In this document: one piece after another, positions 43,036 through 53,731 of the stretch | Layout of the letters: each line of letters starts with the position of its first letter | Position numbering within the stretch: the stretch's first letter is position 1 | Origin: Paraflavisolibacter caeni | Lineage (GTDB): Bacteria; Bacteroidota; Bacteroidia; Chitinophagales; Chitinophagaceae | Assembly (NCBI RefSeq): GCF_025628885.1 | Contig: NZ_JAOTIF010000001.1 | Coordinates: 496,001 to 560,000 of the forward strand | Reading direction: 5' to 3' | DNA: 64,000 nt | Program-made: the position numbers and the translations under genes | Notes under the pieces: generated by a model | What the model was told of the DNA's origin: nothing | Databases searched by the model: none | The model's input: only the letters and a program-made list of their open reading frames with translations

Positions 43036-44054
43036 TATTGAACGGTAAGTGTTTGTGGTTTTAAAATTTGATCAATAGTTTGTAGTTCTTCAGAACTGAA
43101 GGCATAATTATCAAGGCTTTTGATAGAATCGGTAATTTGCTCTGGTTTGCTTACGCCCAGTAGGACAGATGTAATCCTTTTATCTCTCAACACCCAGGAA
43201 AGAGCCATTTGCGCCATTGATTGACCCCGCTCTTTCGCCATTTCGTTCAGCTTGCTTACTTTCCTGACATTCTCCTCAGTAATGGCATCTTGCACAATAG
43301 CACCATTACCTAATGGACGCGATGCCCTGGAGCCGGCTGGTATGCCCTTCAGGTATTTGTCAGTTAGAAGCCCCTGAGCGAGTGGCGAAAACGCAATGCA
43401 GCCCACTCCTTCTTTTTCCAGCAAAGAGAGCAACCCTTCTTCTTCCACCCAACGAACGAACATGGAATATTTAGGCTGGTGAATTAGGCAGGGCGTTCCA
43501 AGAGACTTTAGCAGGGCAAATGCTTTCGCTGCCTCCTCGGGGTGATAATTGGAAATGCCTACATACAAGGCTTTGCCTTGACGGACGATCAAATCCAAAG
43601 CTTGCATGGTTTCTTCAAGTGGTGTTTCCGGATCAGGACGGTGGTGGTAAAAAATATCTACGTAATCCAGTCTCATGCGTTTCAAACTTTGATCAAGACT
43701 GGAAACAAGGTATTTTTTTGACCCCCAGTCCCCGTAGGGGCCGGGCCACATGGTATAGCCTGCTTTGGTAGAGATGATCAGCTCATCTCTATGGCTGTGA
43801 AAGTCTTCTTTTAAAATCTTCCCAAGATTTTCCTCAGCGGAACCGGCAGGCTGGCCATAATTATTTGCTAAGTCAAAATGCGTTATTCCATTATCAAAAG
43901 CAGTACGTAGGATATTCTTGCAATTTTGCAGGGGGTCAATATGGCCAAAGTTGTGCCATAAGCCCAGGGAAACAGCTGGTAATTTAAGCCCGCTGATTCC
44001 GCATCTTCGGTATTCCATTGAGTGATACCGGGTCAGGTCAGGTATGTAAAGCAT
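43035..44054 (-). CDS. Aldo/keto reductase, YghZ (L-glyceraldehyde-3-phosphate reductase)-like
   Basis: A 339-residue NADPH-dependent reductase. N-terminal YRRCGISGLKLPAVSLGLWHNFGH closely follows the YghZ/AKR14 pattern, supporting the ATG at 44054. Catalytic residues: Asp in FDLANNYGQ, the Tyr next to it, Lys in STKAGYTMWPGPYGDWGSKKY and His in IFYHHRPDPETP. The Kv-beta-like AKR14 members reduce L-glyceraldehyde-3-phosphate and methylglyoxal. It is the first gene of a two-gene unit with galK (TAATG overlap), which suggests a link to sugar metabolism. Confidence 0.93.
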   Translation of the reverse strand: MLYIPDLTRYHSMEYRRCGISGLKLPAVSLGLWHNFGHIDPLQNCKNILRTAFDNGITHFDLANNYGQPAGSAEENLGKILKEDFHSHRDELIISTKAGYTMWPGPYGDWGSKKYLVSSLDQSLKRMRLDYVDIFYHHRPDPETPLEETMQALDLIVRQGKALYVGISNYHPEEAAKAFALLKSLGTPCLIHQPKYSMFVRWVEEEGLLSLLEKEGVGCIAFSPLAQGLLTDKYLKGIPAGSRASRPLGNGAIVQDAITEENVRKVSKLNEMAKERGQSMAQMALSWVLRDKRITSVLLGVSKPEQITDSIKSLDNYAFSSEELQTIDQILKPQTLTVQ

Positions 44055-44123
44055 CGTGTGTTAATAAGCCATAAAAATAGGGAAAGAAAGTTTTTAAATG
44101 GCTGATTGACATTCTTGCGGGTG

Positions 44124-44528
44124 TTACTGTTCTTTTACACTATCTACAATATACTTGGTTTCTCCTCTCCATGGCAGAGTACCATTCTTCTCCAGGTAAT
44201 GAACTGTAACATACCTTCCTTGCATGTTCATGAGTTGGTCTGCAACATTTTTTTCCTGAACGGAGAAAAAGAATTTTTCTGAAGCTATGGGAACATTATT
44301 GTATCCTCTGACACTACTCAATATCATTTCTCCCTCATAGGTCTTGAAAATGTTGCCCTTATGAGAAAACTTCTGTAGCAAGCCAAAGCGATTTCCACTG
44401 CTGTATGTGTAAAAATAATTCCAATAAATATAGATGCCCAAACCTAAAATAATGAAAATAAAAAGCATGGTGAGGTATTTGCCAAACTTGCTTTTTCTCC
44501 TTTTTACCGTGAGTTCACTGCTTTCCAT
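44124..44528 (-). CDS. Conserved membrane-anchored hypothetical protein
   Basis: A 134-residue protein with a basic N-terminus (KRRKSKFGK), one transmembrane helix (residues about 18-38, YLTMLFIFIILGLGIYIYW) and a soluble C-terminal domain (NRFGLLQKFSHKGNIFKTYEGEMIL, VTVHYLEKNGTLPWRGETKY). I recall this GLLxKFSxKGxxFKTYEGE pattern as a small Bacteroidota-wide family, sometimes carrying a misleading 6-phosphogluconate dehydrogenase name, though it has no dehydrogenase motif. Function unknown. It is encoded alone between the aldo/keto reductase and gyrB. Confidence 0.75.
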   Translation of the reverse strand: MESSELTVKRRKSKFGKYLTMLFIFIILGLGIYIYWNYFYTYSSGNRFGLLQKFSHKGNIFKTYEGEMILSSVRGYNNVPIASEKFFFSVQEKNVADQLMNMQGRYVTVHYLEKNGTLPWRGETKYIVDSVKEQ

Positions 44529-44648
44529 ATATCTGTTTTAATTATTACATTAATACAAATTTACATGCCACGAGTTCTTCCTAAACGGATCTATCCATAT
44601 GAAATTAGTATTGTAATGAGATGCTGGTTTTACGAACCCAAATAAAAA

Positions 44649-44670
44649 AGACCAGGTAAACCCCTGGCCT
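44649..44670 (-). terminator. Intrinsic terminator of gyrB
   Basis: Stem AGACCAGG / CCTGGCCT (a G:U pair in minus-strand RNA) with a 6-base loop and an A-run on the plus-strand left side (44644-44649), giving a U-run at the 3' end of minus-strand RNA, 27 bp after the gyrB stop. Confidence 0.8.
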
Positions 44671-44696
44671 TTTTTATTTGAATTTATTGTTAGTGT

Positions 44697-46694
<1,998 letters not shown>

Positions 46695-46732
46695 TTAGAT
46701 ATTTGAATAATACTGGGCGTGGCCCATTCTTG

Positions 46733-46740
46733 CAAATATA
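46733..46740 (-). promoter_or_regulatory. Candidate -7 promoter element of gyrB
   Basis: Minus-strand TATATTTG matches the Bacteroidota -7 consensus TAnnTTTG exactly and lies 44 bases upstream of the gyrB ATG. I find no convincing TTTG -33 box at the usual distance. Confidence 0.4.
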
Positions 46741-46884
46741 TCGAAAATAAGCCGCTTAATGGATCTGTAAGACGTTAAAAAACAAGAATTCAAGGCTTAA
46801 ATCTGCACTTTGAGGCATTTATATAACATCTACAGCTAAAACTGTAATATGAAGGGGCTATACTTCTTCAAAGGCCTAATAAAA

Positions 46885-46906
46885 AGCCCTGGTCGATGCC
46901 AGGGCT
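46885..46906 (-). terminator. Intrinsic terminator of lpxD
   Basis: Perfect 8-bp stem AGCCCTGG / CCAGGGCT with a 6-base loop, preceded on the plus strand by AATAAAA, which becomes UUUUAUU after the stem in minus-strand RNA. It lies 40 bp after the lpxD stop. Confidence 0.85.
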
Positions 46907-46946
46907 ATAAACAAATTTTATAAATGTATTTATATGCTTATAATAA

Positions 46947-48002
46947 TTATAAGCTATTCACTCTTTCTGCTACCAATTGCCTGACGAGTTCTTCCAATTC
47001 CTGGATTCGTCTTTCCATTTCAGGTAAATTACGGAAAACTGCCTGGCTGCGCAAGGCACTGGTATAATCGTAAGCTGGGGAACCGGTAACTGCCGTATTA
47101 GGGCTTTTCAACGATTTGCTTACCCCACTCTGTGCATTGATTTTAGAACCATCAGCTATGGAAATATGTCCTACAATTCCAGCCTGGCCACCAATCATGA
47201 CATGGTTACCAATTTTAGTGCTACCTGAAATACCTGCCTGGGCAGCTATCACGGTACTGTTACCAACTTCCACATTATGGGCAACCTGGATAAGGTTGTC
47301 CAGCTTTGCTCCAGCCTTAATAAAGGTAGATCCGATGGTAGCACGATCAATAGTGGTATTGGCACCGATTTCTACCTGGTCTTCAATCACCACATTTCCT
47401 ATTTGTGGTACTTTTTTGAAAGAGCCATCAGCCTGTGGTGCAAAGCCAAAACCGTCACCGCCGATTACAGTCCCGGCATGTATGATCACATTATTGCCTA
47501 AAACGCAATCATGATAAATTTTAACGCCAGGATGAATAATGCAGTTGCTACCAATCTTTACATTATTGCCAATATAGGTATTGGGATAAATTTTGGTGTT
47601 GTTTCCGACTTTTACATGATTGCCTAGGTAACTGAATGCCCCGATATAAACATCCGTACCTAATGTCACCGTAGGTGCAAGGTAGGATGGTTGCTCAATG
47701 CCTTTTAATTGTTGGCGGGCTACTTCTTCATATTTACTTAAAAGCAGGGCAAATGCTGAATAGGCATCCGGAACCCTGATAAGCGTAGGACGGACAGCGT
47801 GTTTCAGTTCGTAACCCTCGCTTAAAATGACAATCGATGCATGAGTCGTATAAAGAAATTCTTCGTATTTAGGATTGGCGAAAAATGTAAGTTGATGCTG
47901 TTCCGCTTCTTCTATCTTTCCAAAAGAAGTTACGACGGCTTCGGCATTCCCTTCTATTTTTCCATTTATTAAAAATGAAATCTGAGCGGCTGTAAACTGC
48001 AT
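46947..48002 (-). CDS. lpxD: UDP-3-O-(3-hydroxyacyl)glucosamine N-acyltransferase
   Basis: A 351-residue lipid A enzyme: it adds the second 3-hydroxyacyl chain from ACP to UDP-3-O-acylglucosamine. N-terminal uridine-binding domain (residues 1-100: [17 protein letters not shown]), then a left-handed parallel beta-helix of hexapeptide repeats ([27 protein letters not shown] ..., [14 protein letters not shown]). The catalytic His is in [12 protein letters not shown]-terminal helix [13 protein letters not shown] follows. lpxC/fabZ and lpxA, often next to lpxD in Bacteroidota, are not here: a terminator follows instead. Confidence 0.97.
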   Translation of the reverse strand: MQFTAAQISFLINGKIEGNAEAVVTSFGKIEEAEQHQLTFFANPKYEEFLYTTHASIVILSEGYELKHAVRPTLIRVPDAYSAFALLLSKYEEVARQQLKGIEQPSYLAPTVTLGTDVYIGAFSYLGNHVKVGNNTKIYPNTYIGNNVKIGSNCIIHPGVKIYHDCVLGNNVIIHAGTVIGGDGFGFAPQADGSFKKVPQIGNVVIEDQVEIGANTTIDRATIGSTFIKAGAKLDNLIQVAHNVEVGNSTVIAAQAGISGSTKIGNHVMIGGQAGIVGHISIADGSKINAQSGVSKSLKSPNTAVTGSPAYDYTSALRSQAVFRNLPEMERRIQELEELVRQLVAERVNSL

Positions 48003-48260
48003 ACTTTGTTGTTATCGCTAATAGTAAAATGAGTTTCAGGTCAGCAAATCGTTCAATTAAAATAAAATACCGGGCAAAGCTTTATGAGCACCAGTATTGA
48101 CTTATTTTATTGTAAAGAGTTTAATGAACATTCGCTTGTAAAAAGCTATTGAAATTGCTATCTGATTGGTATTCAATAGGTAAGATTTCCTTAACTTATT
48201 ATAATTACCAGATTGTTAACTTTTTCAACTTTTATTGCCCTTGCTTTTTAAGTCGCAAAA

Positions 48261-49472
48261 TTATTCAAAGCGGCAAAGGTAGTACTTTTTAACAGGGGAG
48301 GCGAAGTGTTGATGAATTAAAGCATTTTGAATTTTAGAAATATCAGTTACTGTACCATTTTTAAACAAAACTTTAATACGTTCGTCATTAGGATTATAAG
48401 TTGTATTCACTGCTTCGCCCTTAAATACCAAATAGCCAGCCTCATAGTCAGAAATATTGAGTTGGCGGGCAACTTTAGAACACTTTTCTTCTGTTTCTTC
48501 TTTTGAAAAAGGCTCAGTTCGAAATTCTACTTTCAGTAACCTTCGGTTAACCAAGCCTTTGCACAATAGGGAAAGTACAACGTCCTGGTGGTTGCACCAG
48601 TTTTTTAGGGTGCACATAACATCAGTATCATCAAGACAGCAAAACTTCTCCAGGTGATTTCTAAAGTCGTTGGTATACTGATGGTCCTTTAAAAAGAAAT
48701 CCAGGGCTTCAGAAGCTGCATGCAGTTCTATACCATTTTCTAATAATTCCTGTGCTCTTTTAATTATTTTAACCAGCATTTTTTCTGCCGCTACTACAGT
48801 TTTGTGCAGGTACACCTGCCAATACATAAGCCGTCGGGCTACCAGGAACTTTTCTACTGAATAAATTGCTTTTTCTTCAATTACAAGCTCGCCATTGTGT
48901 ACTGCCAGCATTTTTAAAATTCTGTCATAACCTATAACTCCTTCTGCTACCCCGGTAAAAAAGGAATCCCGGCTTAAATAATCCATCCGGTCCACATCCA
49001 ATTGTCCTGAAACCAGTTGGTGCAGAAACTGTTTGGGATGTTTGCTACTTAAAATATCGATGGCCATTTGCAGTTTGCCATCAAACTGCTGGTTCAAAAG
49101 CTCCATCATCATTACCGAGATCTGTTCGTGGTGTACCCCTTTAAGCAGTTTTCTTTCTAGTGCATGGGAGTAAGGTCCATGGCCAATATCGTGAAGCAGG
49201 ATGGCGATCTTGGCACCTCTTTCTTCTTCTAAGGATATATCAACGCCCTTGTTGCGCAATTCATTAAGGGCATTATGCATCAGGTGATAAGCTCCTAACG
49301 AATGGTGCAGGCGCGTGTGCACGGCTCCCGGGTATACCAGTGAAGCGAAAGCCATCTGGTGAATTCGCCGGAGTCGTTGATAATAAGGGTGTGCAATAAT
49401 TTTAAAGATCAGCGGATCGTCTATCGTTATAAATCCATAAACAGGGTCATTGATAATTTTGCGTAAGGCCAT
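48261..49472 (-). CDS. HD-domain phosphohydrolase (dGTPase-like)
   Basis: A 403-residue protein starting at the ATG at 49472 (MALRKIINDPVYGFITID); an upstream ATG at 49571 would add 33 unlikely residues. The HD metal site is evident: TRLHHSLGAYHLMHNA (first His), LLHDIGHGPYSHALE (His-Asp) and the later LDVDRMDYLSRDS Asp. This is the YdhJ/SAMHD1-like type widespread in Bacteroidota, upstream of lpxD. Likely a nucleotide phosphohydrolase; exact substrate unknown. A 258-bp spacer separates it from lpxD, and its promoter region lies before porX on the other strand. Confidence 0.93.
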   Translation of the reverse strand: MALRKIINDPVYGFITIDDPLIFKIIAHPYYQRLRRIHQMAFASLVYPGAVHTRLHHSLGAYHLMHNALNELRNKGVDISLEEERGAKIAILLHDIGHGPYSHALERKLLKGVHHEQISVMMMELLNQQFDGKLQMAIDILSSKHPKQFLHQLVSGQLDVDRMDYLSRDSFFTGVAEGVIGYDRILKMLAVHNGELVIEEKAIYSVEKFLVARRLMYWQVYLHKTVVAAEKMLVKIIKRAQELLENGIELHAASEALDFFLKDHQYTNDFRNHLEKFCCLDDTDVMCTLKNWCNHQDVVLSLLCKGLVNRRLLKVEFRTEPFSKEETEEKCSKVARQLNISDYEAGYLVFKGEAVNTTYNPNDERIKVLFKNGTVTDISKIQNALIHQHFASPVKKYYLCRFE

Positions 49473-49761
49473 AAGATAAATGTAAAATAAAGTGCGAAGG
49501 TAGAATAACAAAAGCTCCTGCCATTTAGAAATAAACTCGTCTTTAATCATACCAATATATGATCTCCGCAATTGCAGGCTCTAGAGACAGTTTTTATTTT
49601 ATAGAAGGTTTTAGAAACGATAAGTGATTGATAATCAATATGTAATATGTCAAGGTGTATCGTTCCCGCTATATTTGGTTTTTCTTCTGCTTTATGCGGT
49701 ACATATTTGGTAATTTTCAAAGTTCAAATCGTAGTTCCTTAATCGTAAATAATATATAAAC

Positions 49762-51318
49762 ATGGTTTTGGCTAAAATAGTTTGGGTAGATGATGAAATT
49801 GAAAGTCTGCAATCGCAAAAGATCTTCCTGGAAAATAAAGGATATGAAGTACAAACTTTTACGAATGGCTTTGATGCAATCGATTATGTAAAAGAAAATG
49901 TAGTAGATGTAGTGCTGCTGGATGAAACCATGCCTGGAATCACAGGACTGGAAACACTCGCAAAAATTAAAGAGATCAACGCCCAGATTCCAGTAGTGTT
50001 GATCACAAAAAATGAAACAGAAAACCTGATGGATGAAGCCATTGGGAGTCAGATAACAGATTATCTTATTAAGCCGGTGAGACCCAATCAGGTATTGCTG
50101 AGTTTAAAAAAAATCATTGATAATAGACGCCTTGTCGCAGAAAAGACGACTTCTGCTTACCAGCAGCAGTTTCGTAATTTATTTATGGCGTTGAACAGTA
50201 ACCCTGATTTCAATGAATGGATGGATATCTATAAAAAACTAGTGTATTGGGAGTTGGGGCTTCAGAAAAGCGATTCCCCTGAAATGCAGGAAGTGCTGCA
50301 AACACAAAAGGGCGAGGCTAATACTGAATTTTTTAAGTTCATTTCCCGCAATTACGCTTCATGGTTAAAAGACAAAGGATCCAAAGCGCCGGTGATGTCC
50401 CATACATTAATGAGGGAAAAGATATTGCCTCATGTTGAAAAGGGAACGTCTACTTTTTTAATATTGATAGATAACCTGCGATTTGACCAGTGGAAAACCA
50501 TACAACCCATATTTGCTGAAAGTTTTCGTATAATGGAGGAAGATACCTTTTATAGTATTTTGCCTACAGCCACTCATTATGCACGTAATGCCATCTTTGC
50601 CGGAATGCTGCCTATCGAAATAGAAAAGCGTTATCCTACGCAATGGAAAAACGATGACGAAGAAGGAGGAAAAAATTTATTTGAAGAAGAATTCTTTCAA
50701 TCTCAACTCAAAATACTCGGAATAACAAACCTGCGCTTTTCCTATACTAAAGTCCTGAACAACCAGGCAGGGCTTGAGTTGGTCAATAACATTCATAACC
50801 TCCTGGTAAATGACCTGAATATAATTGTATACAATTTTGTAGATATGCTGAGCCATGCGCGAACAGAGATGGAGGTGCTGAAAGAATTGGCTGGCGATGA
50901 AACCAGTTACCGCAGCATTACAGCCTCCTGGTTTGAGCATTCACCTCTTCACCAGGCATTGAAAAAAGTAGCTGATAAAAATATTAAACTGATATTGACT
51001 ACAGATCATGGTAGTGTACGTGTTAAAACACCGGCTAAAGTTATTGGCGATAAGCAGACGACCACCAATCTGCGTTACAAACATGGTCGCAATTTGAATT
51101 ATAATCCGAAAGAAGTATTGGCCTTCCGCGATCCAAGGGAAGGCGGCCTGCCCGTTCCAACAGTAAACTCTTCCTACATCTTTGCTGGTGAGGATACCTT
51201 CTTATGTTACCCCAACAACTATAATCATTATGTAAACTATTACCGCAACACCTTCCAGCACGGCGGTGTAAGTCTCGAAGAAATGATCGTACCGGTAATT
51301 AAGATGGTTAGTAAATAG
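49762..51318 (+). CDS. porX: PorX-type response regulator with PglZ domain (T9SS regulator)
   Basis: A 518-residue regulator. Receiver domain 1-120: acidic Asp10/Asp11, phospho-acceptor Asp54 (VVLLDETMPG), Lys104 (IKPVRP). A helical linker (130-225) leads to a PglZ/alkaline-phosphatase-like domain: FLILIDNLRFDQW (Asp237), SILPTATHYARNAIF (Thr269/271), NFVDMLSHAR (Asp361) and LTTDHGSVR (Asp415/His416) as metal and catalytic residues. Receiver plus PglZ defines PorX, which with PorY and a sigma factor controls type IX secretion in Bacteroidota. Its presence implies T9SS in this organism. The next gene follows after 7 bp. Confidence 0.95.
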   Translation: MVLAKIVWVDDEIESLQSQKIFLENKGYEVQTFTNGFDAIDYVKENVVDVVLLDETMPGITGLETLAKIKEINAQIPVVLITKNETENLMDEAIGSQITDYLIKPVRPNQVLLSLKKIIDNRRLVAEKTTSAYQQQFRNLFMALNSNPDFNEWMDIYKKLVYWELGLQKSDSPEMQEVLQTQKGEANTEFFKFISRNYASWLKDKGSKAPVMSHTLMREKILPHVEKGTSTFLILIDNLRFDQWKTIQPIFAESFRIMEEDTFYSILPTATHYARNAIFAGMLPIEIEKRYPTQWKNDDEEGGKNLFEEEFFQSQLKILGITNLRFSYTKVLNNQAGLELVNNIHNLLVNDLNIIVYNFVDMLSHARTEMEVLKELAGDETSYRSITASWFEHSPLHQALKKVADKNIKLILTTDHGSVRVKTPAKVIGDKQTTTNLRYKHGRNLNYNPKEVLAFRDPREGGLPVPTVNSSYIFAGEDTFLCYPNNYNHYVNYYRNTFQHGGVSLEEMIVPVIKMVSK

Positions 51319-51325
51319 CTGAATT

Positions 51326-51622
51326 ATGAAATACACACAAACAACATTAAATAAAATTGAAAAACTTGTTGAAGAACAGCACTATGTGATCCGCTATGAA
51401 AGAGGAACCTTTCAAAGCGGATACTGTATCCTGGAACAAAAAAAAGTAGTGGTGCTGAATAAATTCCTGACACTGGAAGGAAGAATTAATGCTTTGATTG
51501 AGTTGATTCCTCAATTCAATTTTGATCCCAGCACCCTTTCTCCTGAAAGCGCAAAAGTCTATCACGACATCATGAGCCGGGTAAAGCAAAGTGGTGCTGA
51601 GGAACAAGCAGGCAATCAATAA
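51326..51622 (+). CDS. Conserved hypothetical protein encoded beside porX
   Basis: A 98-residue soluble protein: KIEKLVEEQHYVIRYERGTFQSGYCILEQKKVVVLNKFLTLEGRINALIELI followed by an acidic C-terminal tail. No signal peptide, membrane segment or catalytic motif recognised. I recall homologues next to porX or MBL-fold genes in other Bacteroidota, which would suggest a functional link, but that is from memory. It is in the porX operon (7-bp gap) and about 100 bp before the metallo-hydrolase gene. Confidence 0.75.
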   Translation: MKYTQTTLNKIEKLVEEQHYVIRYERGTFQSGYCILEQKKVVVLNKFLTLEGRINALIELIPQFNFDPSTLSPESAKVYHDIMSRVKQSGAEEQAGNQ

Positions 51623-51724
51623 TTATTGATTAATAACTATTTGTAATTAACTGGCAGCAGAAATTTTTGTAAGAATACTGGTAATCATAATGAATCCTAT
51701 CAATCCGCGGTTTACATTTACACC

Positions 51725-52501
51725 GTGAGCAGTCCGCCATTGACCATTACTTTTCTCGGAACGGGCACCAGCAGTGGAGTGCCTATGATCGCTTGCGGAT
51801 GTTATGTCTGCACATCGTCTGATAAGAAAGATAAACGCCTGCGCAGCAGTATTCTCGTGCAGTCTCCTAAGACTACAATAGTGGTTGATACCACACCTGA
51901 TTTCCGTTATCAAATGTTAAGAGCCCAGGTAAAAAAGCTGGATGCTGTATTATTTACGCATCCTCATAAGGACCATATAGCAGGTCTTGACGATATAAGG
52001 GCTTTTAATTACCTGCAGCAACAATCTATGCAGGTATACGCCAATCAAATGACAATAGACGGATTGATGCGTGAGTTTGCTTATGCTTTTGCAGATAAAA
52101 AATACCCCGGCATTCCGGAAATTGATTTAAATACCATAACTGAAGAACCATTTTATATTGGAGATATCCCTGTAACGCCCATTATGGTCTGGCATTTAAA
52201 GATGCCGGTTTACGGCTTTCGTTTTGGTCCTTTCACCTATATTACAGATGCTAACCGCATTGAAGATGGAGAAAAGGAAAAGATTGCAGGAAGCCAGGTC
52301 ATAGTACTGAATACATTGCGAAAGGAACCTCATATTTCTCATTTCTCCTTAAGTGAAGCTATTGAACTTGCTGATGAATTGGCGATCCCGGATGCTTATT
52401 TTACCCATATATCGCACCAATTAGGCCGGCACAATGAAATAGAAAAAGAACTCCCCTCTGGCAGGCACCTTGCTTACGACGGGTTGATTCTGAATTTATA
52501 A
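51725..52501 (+). CDS. MBL-fold metallo-hydrolase, PhnP-like
   Basis: A 258-residue cytosolic hydrolase; GTG start at 51725 because no ATG precedes the conserved ITFLGTGTSSGVPMIACGC region. The metal site is H-x-H-x-DH (His79, His81, Asp83, His84 in THPHKDHIAGLDD), with additional His in VWHLKMP and the C-terminal ISHQLGRHNE. A Cys cluster (Cys24, Cys26, Cys29) matches PhnP/YycJ-like proteins, which are phosphodiesterases. In the same direction as porX, so possibly one transcription unit. Confidence 0.9.
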   Translation: MSSPPLTITFLGTGTSSGVPMIACGCYVCTSSDKKDKRLRSSILVQSPKTTIVVDTTPDFRYQMLRAQVKKLDAVLFTHPHKDHIAGLDDIRAFNYLQQQSMQVYANQMTIDGLMREFAYAFADKKYPGIPEIDLNTITEEPFYIGDIPVTPIMVWHLKMPVYGFRFGPFTYITDANRIEDGEKEKIAGSQVIVLNTLRKEPHISHFSLSEAIELADELAIPDAYFTHISHQLGRHNEIEKELPSGRHLAYDGLILNL

Positions 52502-52507
52502 GATCAA

Positions 52508-52545
52508 TATTCCAAATCCCCTTTTGGATGCTTATATTTGGAATA
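52508..52545. promoter_or_regulatory. Inverted repeat overlapping a -7 element upstream of the acyl-CoA dehydrogenase gene
   Basis: Perfect 10-bp arms TATTCCAAAT (52508-52517) and ATTTGGAATA (52536-52545), 18 bases apart. The right arm overlaps TATATTTG (52533-52540), an exact match to TAnnTTTG, about 46 bases before the ATG. This is a plausible repressor operator, or a stem ahead of the short terminator at 52545. Confidence 0.4.
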
Positions 52546-52564
52546 GCAGTTCTTTGCGACTGCT
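52545..52564 (+). terminator. Weak terminator after the metallo-hydrolase gene
   Basis: Six-bp stem AGCAGT / ACTGCT with an 8-base loop, followed by TTTTCATCTT. It lies between the hydrolase stop (52501) and the next ATG (52586). Confidence 0.4.
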
Positions 52565-52585
52565 TTTTCATCTTAACCCTTAATT

Positions 52586-53725
52586 ATGGATTTCGAGATT
52601 TCAGAAATTACTTCACAGGTCGCACAAACAGCAAGGGATTTCGCACAACAGTATATCAAACCCTATGTAATGAAATGGGATGAAAGCCAGGATTTCCCTA
52701 TTGAGCTTTTTAAGAAAATGGGAGAGATCGGCTTAATGGGCGTTCTGGTTCCGGAACATTATGGTGGTACGGGATTAGGCTATTATGAATACAAAGTCAT
52801 TATAGAAGAAATTGCCAAAGTAGATGGGTCCATAGGCTTAAGCCTTGCGGCTCACAATTCATTATGCACTGGACATATCCTTACTTTTGGCAATGAGATA
52901 CAAAAGCAAAAATACCTGCCCAAATTAGCAACAGCTGAATGGCTGGGAGCCTGGGGGCTTACCGAACCCAATACCGGTAGCGATGCCGGCAATATGCGCT
53001 GTACTGCTGTCCGCGAAGGTGATCATTGGGTGATCAATGGCACTAAAAATTGGATCACGCATGGCCGTAGCGGAGATGTGGCGGTGGTGATTTGCCGTAC
53101 CGGCGAACCGCGTACTAAGGACAATGCTACTGCCTTTATTGTTGAAAGAGGCAGTCCGGGCTTTAGTGGGGGTAAAAAAGAAAACAAGCTAGGTATGCGC
53201 GCCAGCGAAACAACAGAGATGGTTTTTTCTAATTGCGTTGTGCCGGATGCGAACCGCATAGGAGAGGTGGGTGATGGCTTTCGTCAGGCATTAAAAGTGT
53301 TGGACGGCGGGCGAATTTCCATAGCTGCACTTGCACTTGGTATTGCCAAAGGTGCCTATGAGGCCGCTTTACAATATTCAAAAGAGCGCCAACAGTTTGA
53401 TAAACCCATTTCTTCTTTCCAGGCAATAGCTTTCAAATTGGCAGATATGGCTACTGAGATTGTTGCTGCAGAAATGCTGATCTACAAAGCCTGCGATCTG
53501 AAACAGCGAAATGAACCTGTAACCACGCAGTCTGCAATGGCGAAATATTATGCCAGTGAAATGTCCGTAAAAGTTGCCAACGATGCCGTTCAGATATTCG
53601 GTGGGTACGGTTATACCAAAGACTTTCCTGTAGAAAAGTATTACCGCGACGCCAAACTATGCACCATCGGTGAAGGAACCAGCGAGATACAAAAAATCGT
53701 CATCAGCCGTGAAGTGTTGAAATAA
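52586..53725 (+). CDS. Acyl-CoA dehydrogenase
   Basis: A 379-residue FAD flavoenzyme of beta-oxidation or branched-chain amino-acid breakdown. It shows the two family signatures: GAWGLTEPNTGSDAGNMRCTA (FAD contact) and QIFGGYGYTKDFPVEKYYRDAK, with the catalytic Glu in CTIGEGTSEIQ and the Arg of ERQQFDKPIS. Short length and the FDKPISSFQAIAFKLADM region point to a short/medium-chain or isovaleryl/glutaryl-type enzyme, but chain-length choice cannot be read with certainty. It is alone on the plus strand; its stop lies 6 bp from the converging ABC gene with no terminator between. Confidence 0.95.
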   Translation: MDFEISEITSQVAQTARDFAQQYIKPYVMKWDESQDFPIELFKKMGEIGLMGVLVPEHYGGTGLGYYEYKVIIEEIAKVDGSIGLSLAAHNSLCTGHILTFGNEIQKQKYLPKLATAEWLGAWGLTEPNTGSDAGNMRCTAVREGDHWVINGTKNWITHGRSGDVAVVICRTGEPRTKDNATAFIVERGSPGFSGGKKENKLGMRASETTEMVFSNCVVPDANRIGEVGDGFRQALKVLDGGRISIAALALGIAKGAYEAALQYSKERQQFDKPISSFQAIAFKLADMATEIVAAEMLIYKACDLKQRNEPVTTQSAMAKYYASEMSVKVANDAVQIFGGYGYTKDFPVEKYYRDAKLCTIGEGTSEIQKIVISREVLK

Positions 53726-53731
53726 GGGGGC

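Noticed and set aside
49715-49735. GTTCAAATC resembling a tRNA T-loop before porX
   Set aside because: No matching acceptor, anticodon or D-arm pairing could be built around it.
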